From assembly GCA_033720695.1 (NCBI GenBank), contig JAWWCA010000142.1, positions 1 through 9,513 of the forward strand: DNA of 9,513 bases, in the 5' to 3' direction. Shown here in pieces: positions 7,212-9,513 of the stretch. How positions within the stretch are numbered: the stretch's first letter is position 1; every line of letters starts with the position of its first letter. A program made the translations under genes and the position numbers. The DNA comes from DATGQT01 sp033720695. GTDB lineage: Bacteria; Bacteroidota; Rhodothermia; Rhodothermales; Rubricoccaceae. Under the pieces are notes generated by a model, which had not been told where the DNA came from, made no database searches, and saw only the letters and a program-made list of their open reading frames with translations.

Positions 7212-7278
7212 GTCGCCAGCGAGCGTAACGAAAGGCCGCGTCCATCCGTTCTGGCTCCGGTCCCCCGCCCCGCTTCCC

Positions 7279-8577
7279 ATGCTCCACCGCCTGCTCCCGC
7301 TCGCCGCCATCGTCCTCCTCGCCGCGTGCGCGCCGCCGCCGGACGAGCTCTACAACCGCGGCCAGCGGCTGGAACAGGAGGGGCGCTACGCCGAGGCCGC
7401 CGACCACTACATCCGCGCGCTCGACGGCCAGCCGGAGATGCGGAAGGCCCGGGGGCGCCTCCACGTCGTGGGCGGGATTCTCGTCACGGGGTACCGGGCC
7501 GACGCAGCGGCGGCCGACCCGCCCGGGGCCGCCGACGCGCTCCTCGCCCTCGACGCCCTCCGGGGCCGCACGGCCGCCGTCGGCGTCGTGCTGGACCAGG
7601 TGCCGCCGGGCTTCGACGCCGAGCTGGCCGCGGCCCAGGATGCCGCCATCGAGTTCCTCATCGCCGCGGGGGCTGACGCCCTCGACGCGGGCCGCTTCGC
7701 CGAGGCCCTCACGCGCTTCGAGCGGGCGCGTCGCTACCGCCCGGACGCCGACCAGGAGGACGCCCTCCGCGCCTTCACCTACGACGCCCACCTCGCCTGG
7801 GCCGACGCCGAGCTGGCCGCCGGCCGCTACCGCGCCGCCTACGACCGCGCCGAGGCCGCGCGTCCCTCCGTGGGCGGCGACCGCACAGCCGAGGAGGTCG
7901 CCGTGCTCCAGGCCGAGGCCCTCGGCCGCGGCACCCTCTACGCGGCCGTCTTCCCCGTCGAGGCCCGGCGAGGCCGCGACCGCGCCGACATGCCTCCCGA
8001 CTTCCTCGGCGCCTTCGACGATCTCCTCGCCGATGAGCACTGGACGCGGCCGCCCCTCTTCGTCGCCACGGCCGATCCCGCCGAGGTGCGCCGCCTCCTC
8101 CGCCGCCGCTACAACGCCGACGACCGCCTCGACCACCCCCGCCGGACGGCCGACCTCGCCGCCGACCTCCGCGCCTCGTTCGGTGTGGCCAGCACGCTCG
8201 ACCGGTACGTCCGCACGGCGGAGGTCTTCGACCGCGACTCCGTCACCGTCGACCTCCGTGGCGGCGGGCAGGGCACCTACGCTCGTCTCCAGGAGCGCGT
8301 CACGCTCGACGCCGCCGTGGACTGGTCCATCGTGACCGCGGACCGGGCGGGCCTCGTGTGCGAGGGCACGGCGACGGCCGAGGCGCGGGGCACCGTCGCC
8401 ATCGGCGAGTACAGCGGGCGCGTCCGCGACCTCCTCCTGCCCGCACGCGACCGCAACCTCTTCGACGAGGGTCGTCAGCGGGACGACGAGCGCGCCGTCG
8501 AGGCCGAGCTGCAGGAGCGCCTGGCCGAGCGCCTCGCCGGTCAGGTCTTCGACTGCCTCCTCCGGCAGGTGCAGTAG
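7279..8577 (+). CDS. TPR-repeat lipoprotein with an unrecognised C-terminal domain
   Basis: This 432-residue protein begins with a lipoprotein signal peptide (MLHRLLPLAAIVLLAAC, lipobox LAAC, C17). That fixes the ATG at 7279; the frame is open back to a GTG at 7174 overlapping the trmH stop. TPR-like helix pairs occur at about 22-53 (LYNRGQRLEQEGRYAEAADHY), 120-155 (GADALDAGRFAEALTRFERA) and 166-197 (AWADAELAAGRYRAAYDRAE). The C-terminal half (about 215-432) is a mixed alpha/beta domain. It includes GTLYAAVFPVEA (218-229), PPLFVATADPAEVRRLLRR (259-277), the strand-rich DAAVDWSIVTAD (344-355) and a closing charged helix (403-430). The pattern loosely recalls the CsgG/LpoB/FlgO-type surface lipoproteins that open with an AVxPF-like strand, but I cannot assign it. 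The NFACT gene follows after 29 bases, so the two are probably co-transcribed. The role is likely periplasmic scaffolding or envelope assembly, as an inference. Confidence 0.85.
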   Translation: MLHRLLPLAAIVLLAACAPPPDELYNRGQRLEQEGRYAEAADHYIRALDGQPEMRKARGRLHVVGGILVTGYRADAAAADPPGAADALLALDALRGRTAAVGVVLDQVPPGFDAELAAAQDAAIEFLIAAGADALDAGRFAEALTRFERARRYRPDADQEDALRAFTYDAHLAWADAELAAGRYRAAYDRAEAARPSVGGDRTAEEVAVLQAEALGRGTLYAAVFPVEARRGRDRADMPPDFLGAFDDLLADEHWTRPPLFVATADPAEVRRLLRRRYNADDRLDHPRRTADLAADLRASFGVASTLDRYVRTAEVFDRDSVTVDLRGGGQGTYARLQERVTLDAAVDWSIVTADRAGLVCEGTATAEARGTVAIGEYSGRVRDLLLPARDRNLFDEGRQRDDERAVEAELQERLAERLAGQVFDCLLRQVQ

Positions 8578-8606
8578 GACGAGGCACAGATGCGATCTTC
8601 CGCCCC

Positions 8607-9513
8607 GTGCATTACTTCCTCCTCCACGCCCTCGCCGCCGAGTGGGACGCCAGTCTTCGCGGCGCCCTCCTCGCCGACGCGTGGAGCCAGAGCCAGAACG
8701 AGCTAAGCCTGCGCTTCGAGACGCCGGAGGCGGCGTGGACCGTCCGCGTCGTGTGCGACGGCGCGCTCCCGCTCCTCTTCCGCAGCGAGGGCGCCGGCCG
8801 CGCCCGCCGCAACACCGCCTCGCTCTTCGAGGGCGCGATGGGCCGCACCGTCGCGGGCGTCCGCACGGCCGAGCGCGACCGGTTCGTCTTCGTCGACCTC
8901 GCGGACGGGACAGCGCTCCAGGCCCGCCTCTTCGGCGCGCGCCCGAACGTGTGGTGGGTGGATGGCGAGGGCACCGTGCAGGAGGCGTTCCTCAACGGGG
9001 ACGAGGGCGAGGGCGACCCCGCGCCGTCGCCGCGCCCCGCGCCCGAGGTGCCGGCGTTCGAGGCGTTCGAGAAGCGCTGGCGTTCGACCCGCAAGACGCT
9101 CGGCCAGGCCGTCGCCGTCGCCGTCCCGCTCTTCAACCGCTCGCTCGCCGAGGAGGCCGCGCGCCGCGCCGGCCTCGACCCCGCCTCCGATCCGTCGGAG
9201 GCGGGGGAGACCGAGCGGCACCGCCTCTTCGACGCGTCGCGGGCGCTGATGCGCGACCTGGCGCGCCCGCGTCCGGTGATCTACTGGCGCGGCGAGCACG
9301 CCGAGCACCTCGCCCTCCTTCCCCTCACCGACCCGCCCTCGGCGTGGCGCGCCGAGCCGTTCGAGAGCGTGGACGCGGCGCAGCGCGTCTGGGCCCGGCG
9401 CCGCCTCGCCCAGCGCCGGTTCGACGCGGTCTGCCGGCCCCTCGACGCGGCGCTGGAGGCGGCGCATCGGAAGCGCGTGCGCAGCGCCGAGGCGATGCTG
9501 GAGGAGATCGGCA
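8607..9513 (+). CDS. NFACT-family protein (RqcH/FbpA-like), 3' end beyond the window
   Basis: The frame is open from GTG at 8607 to the right edge, giving 302 residues with no stop. It begins MHYFLLHALAAEWDASLRGA, the opening of NFACT N-domains. Further matches are LFRSEGAGRARRNTASLFEG (57-76), the family's invariant Asp-Arg pair D91-R92 in ERDRFVFVDL (89-98), LFGARPNVWWVD (108-119) and LFNRSLAEEAARRAGLD (175-191). A helix-turn-helix/coiled-coil region then starts near 250. In ribosome quality control, RqcH-type proteins bind the obstructed 50S subunit and direct alanine tailing of the stalled chain. Bacteroidota homologues are less studied. The C-terminal NFACT-R domain would lie outside the window. 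No ATG is in frame nearby (the ATG at 8590 is in another frame), so GTG is the likely start. It is 29 bases after the TPR lipoprotein gene, which suggests one operon. Confidence 0.85.
   Translation, partial: MHYFLLHALAAEWDASLRGALLADAWSQSQNELSLRFETPEAAWTVRVVCDGALPLLFRSEGAGRARRNTASLFEGAMGRTVAGVRTAERDRFVFVDLADGTALQARLFGARPNVWWVDGEGTVQEAFLNGDEGEGDPAPSPRPAPEVPAFEAFEKRWRSTRKTLGQAVAVAVPLFNRSLAEEAARRAGLDPASDPSEAGETERHRLFDASRALMRDLARPRPVIYWRGEHAEHLALLPLTDPPSAWRAEPFESVDAAQRVWARRRLAQRRFDAVCRPLDAALEAAHRKRVRSAEAMLEEIG

Noticed and set aside
7174..7278. GTG at 7174 as the lipoprotein start, overlapping the trmH stop
   Set aside because: It would put 35 residues in front of a complete lipoprotein signal peptide that starts at ATG 7279, burying the lipobox.
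7108..8136. A 342-codon minus-strand frame opposite the TPR lipoprotein gene
   Set aside because: It is a Gly/Ala/Glu-rich shadow with no signal peptide or motif. The opposite strand has a lipobox and TPR patterns.
8703..9467. A 254-codon minus-strand frame opposite the NFACT gene
   Set aside because: It is an Arg/Ala/Glu-rich antisense shadow. The + strand frame is open to the edge and matches the NFACT family.
1..9513. Search for a mobile element, CRISPR array, defence or toxin-antitoxin system, or tRNA
   Set aside because: No transposase or integrase motif, no regularly spaced repeats, no tRNA-like cloverleaf, and no paired small genes were seen. Base composition looks even across the window.

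Overview
The window is about 70% GC or higher and is densely coded. It holds six genes, two of them cut by the window edges. A TonB-dependent receptor with an N-terminal carboxypeptidase-like regulatory domain, two lipoproteins and a Bacteroidota-type NFACT protein, together with the absence of Shine-Dalgarno sequences, point to a high-GC member of the Bacteroidota/Rhodothermota group (Rhodothermales or Rubricoccaceae-like, probably marine). That placement is an inference; there is no rRNA or marker gene to confirm it.

Layout. On the + strand, 1..2288 is the 3' part of the outer-membrane TonB-dependent receptor gene. Only 15 bases separate it from a convergent gene, and a compact hairpin sits in that gap. 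The minus strand then carries, in transcription order from right to left, a lipoprotein of probable LolA/LolB-like fold (6280 to 5405), a short-chain dehydrogenase/reductase (5327 to 4605) and a full-length cation-chloride cotransporter of the SLC12 type (4496 to 2304). The gaps between these three are 77 and 108 bases, and each contains a GC-rich hairpin. From the divergent region 6281..6391 rightward, the + strand carries a TrmH-type tRNA/rRNA 2'-O-methyltransferase (6392..7177), a TPR lipoprotein with an unrecognised C-terminal domain (7279..8577) and, 29 bases later, the 5' part of an NFACT (RqcH/FbpA-like) gene that runs off the right edge.

How the genes relate. The receptor and lipoproteins belong to the cell envelope, the cotransporter probably serves ion and osmotic balance, and TrmH and NFACT belong to translation and ribosome quality control. 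I see no sign that they form one pathway. There are no mobile elements, CRISPR arrays, tRNAs, toxin-antitoxin pairs or defence genes, and no gene-free stretch over about 110 bases. This looks like ordinary core chromosome, and I do not find a clear new multi-gene system.

The most notable signals are these. The 15 bases before all six visible start codons are strikingly purine-poor. An imperfect inverted repeat embeds the start codons of the two divergent genes. The cotransporter keeps the residue pattern of Na-K-Cl rather than K-Cl cotransporters. An unassigned lipoprotein is tightly linked to the NFACT gene.
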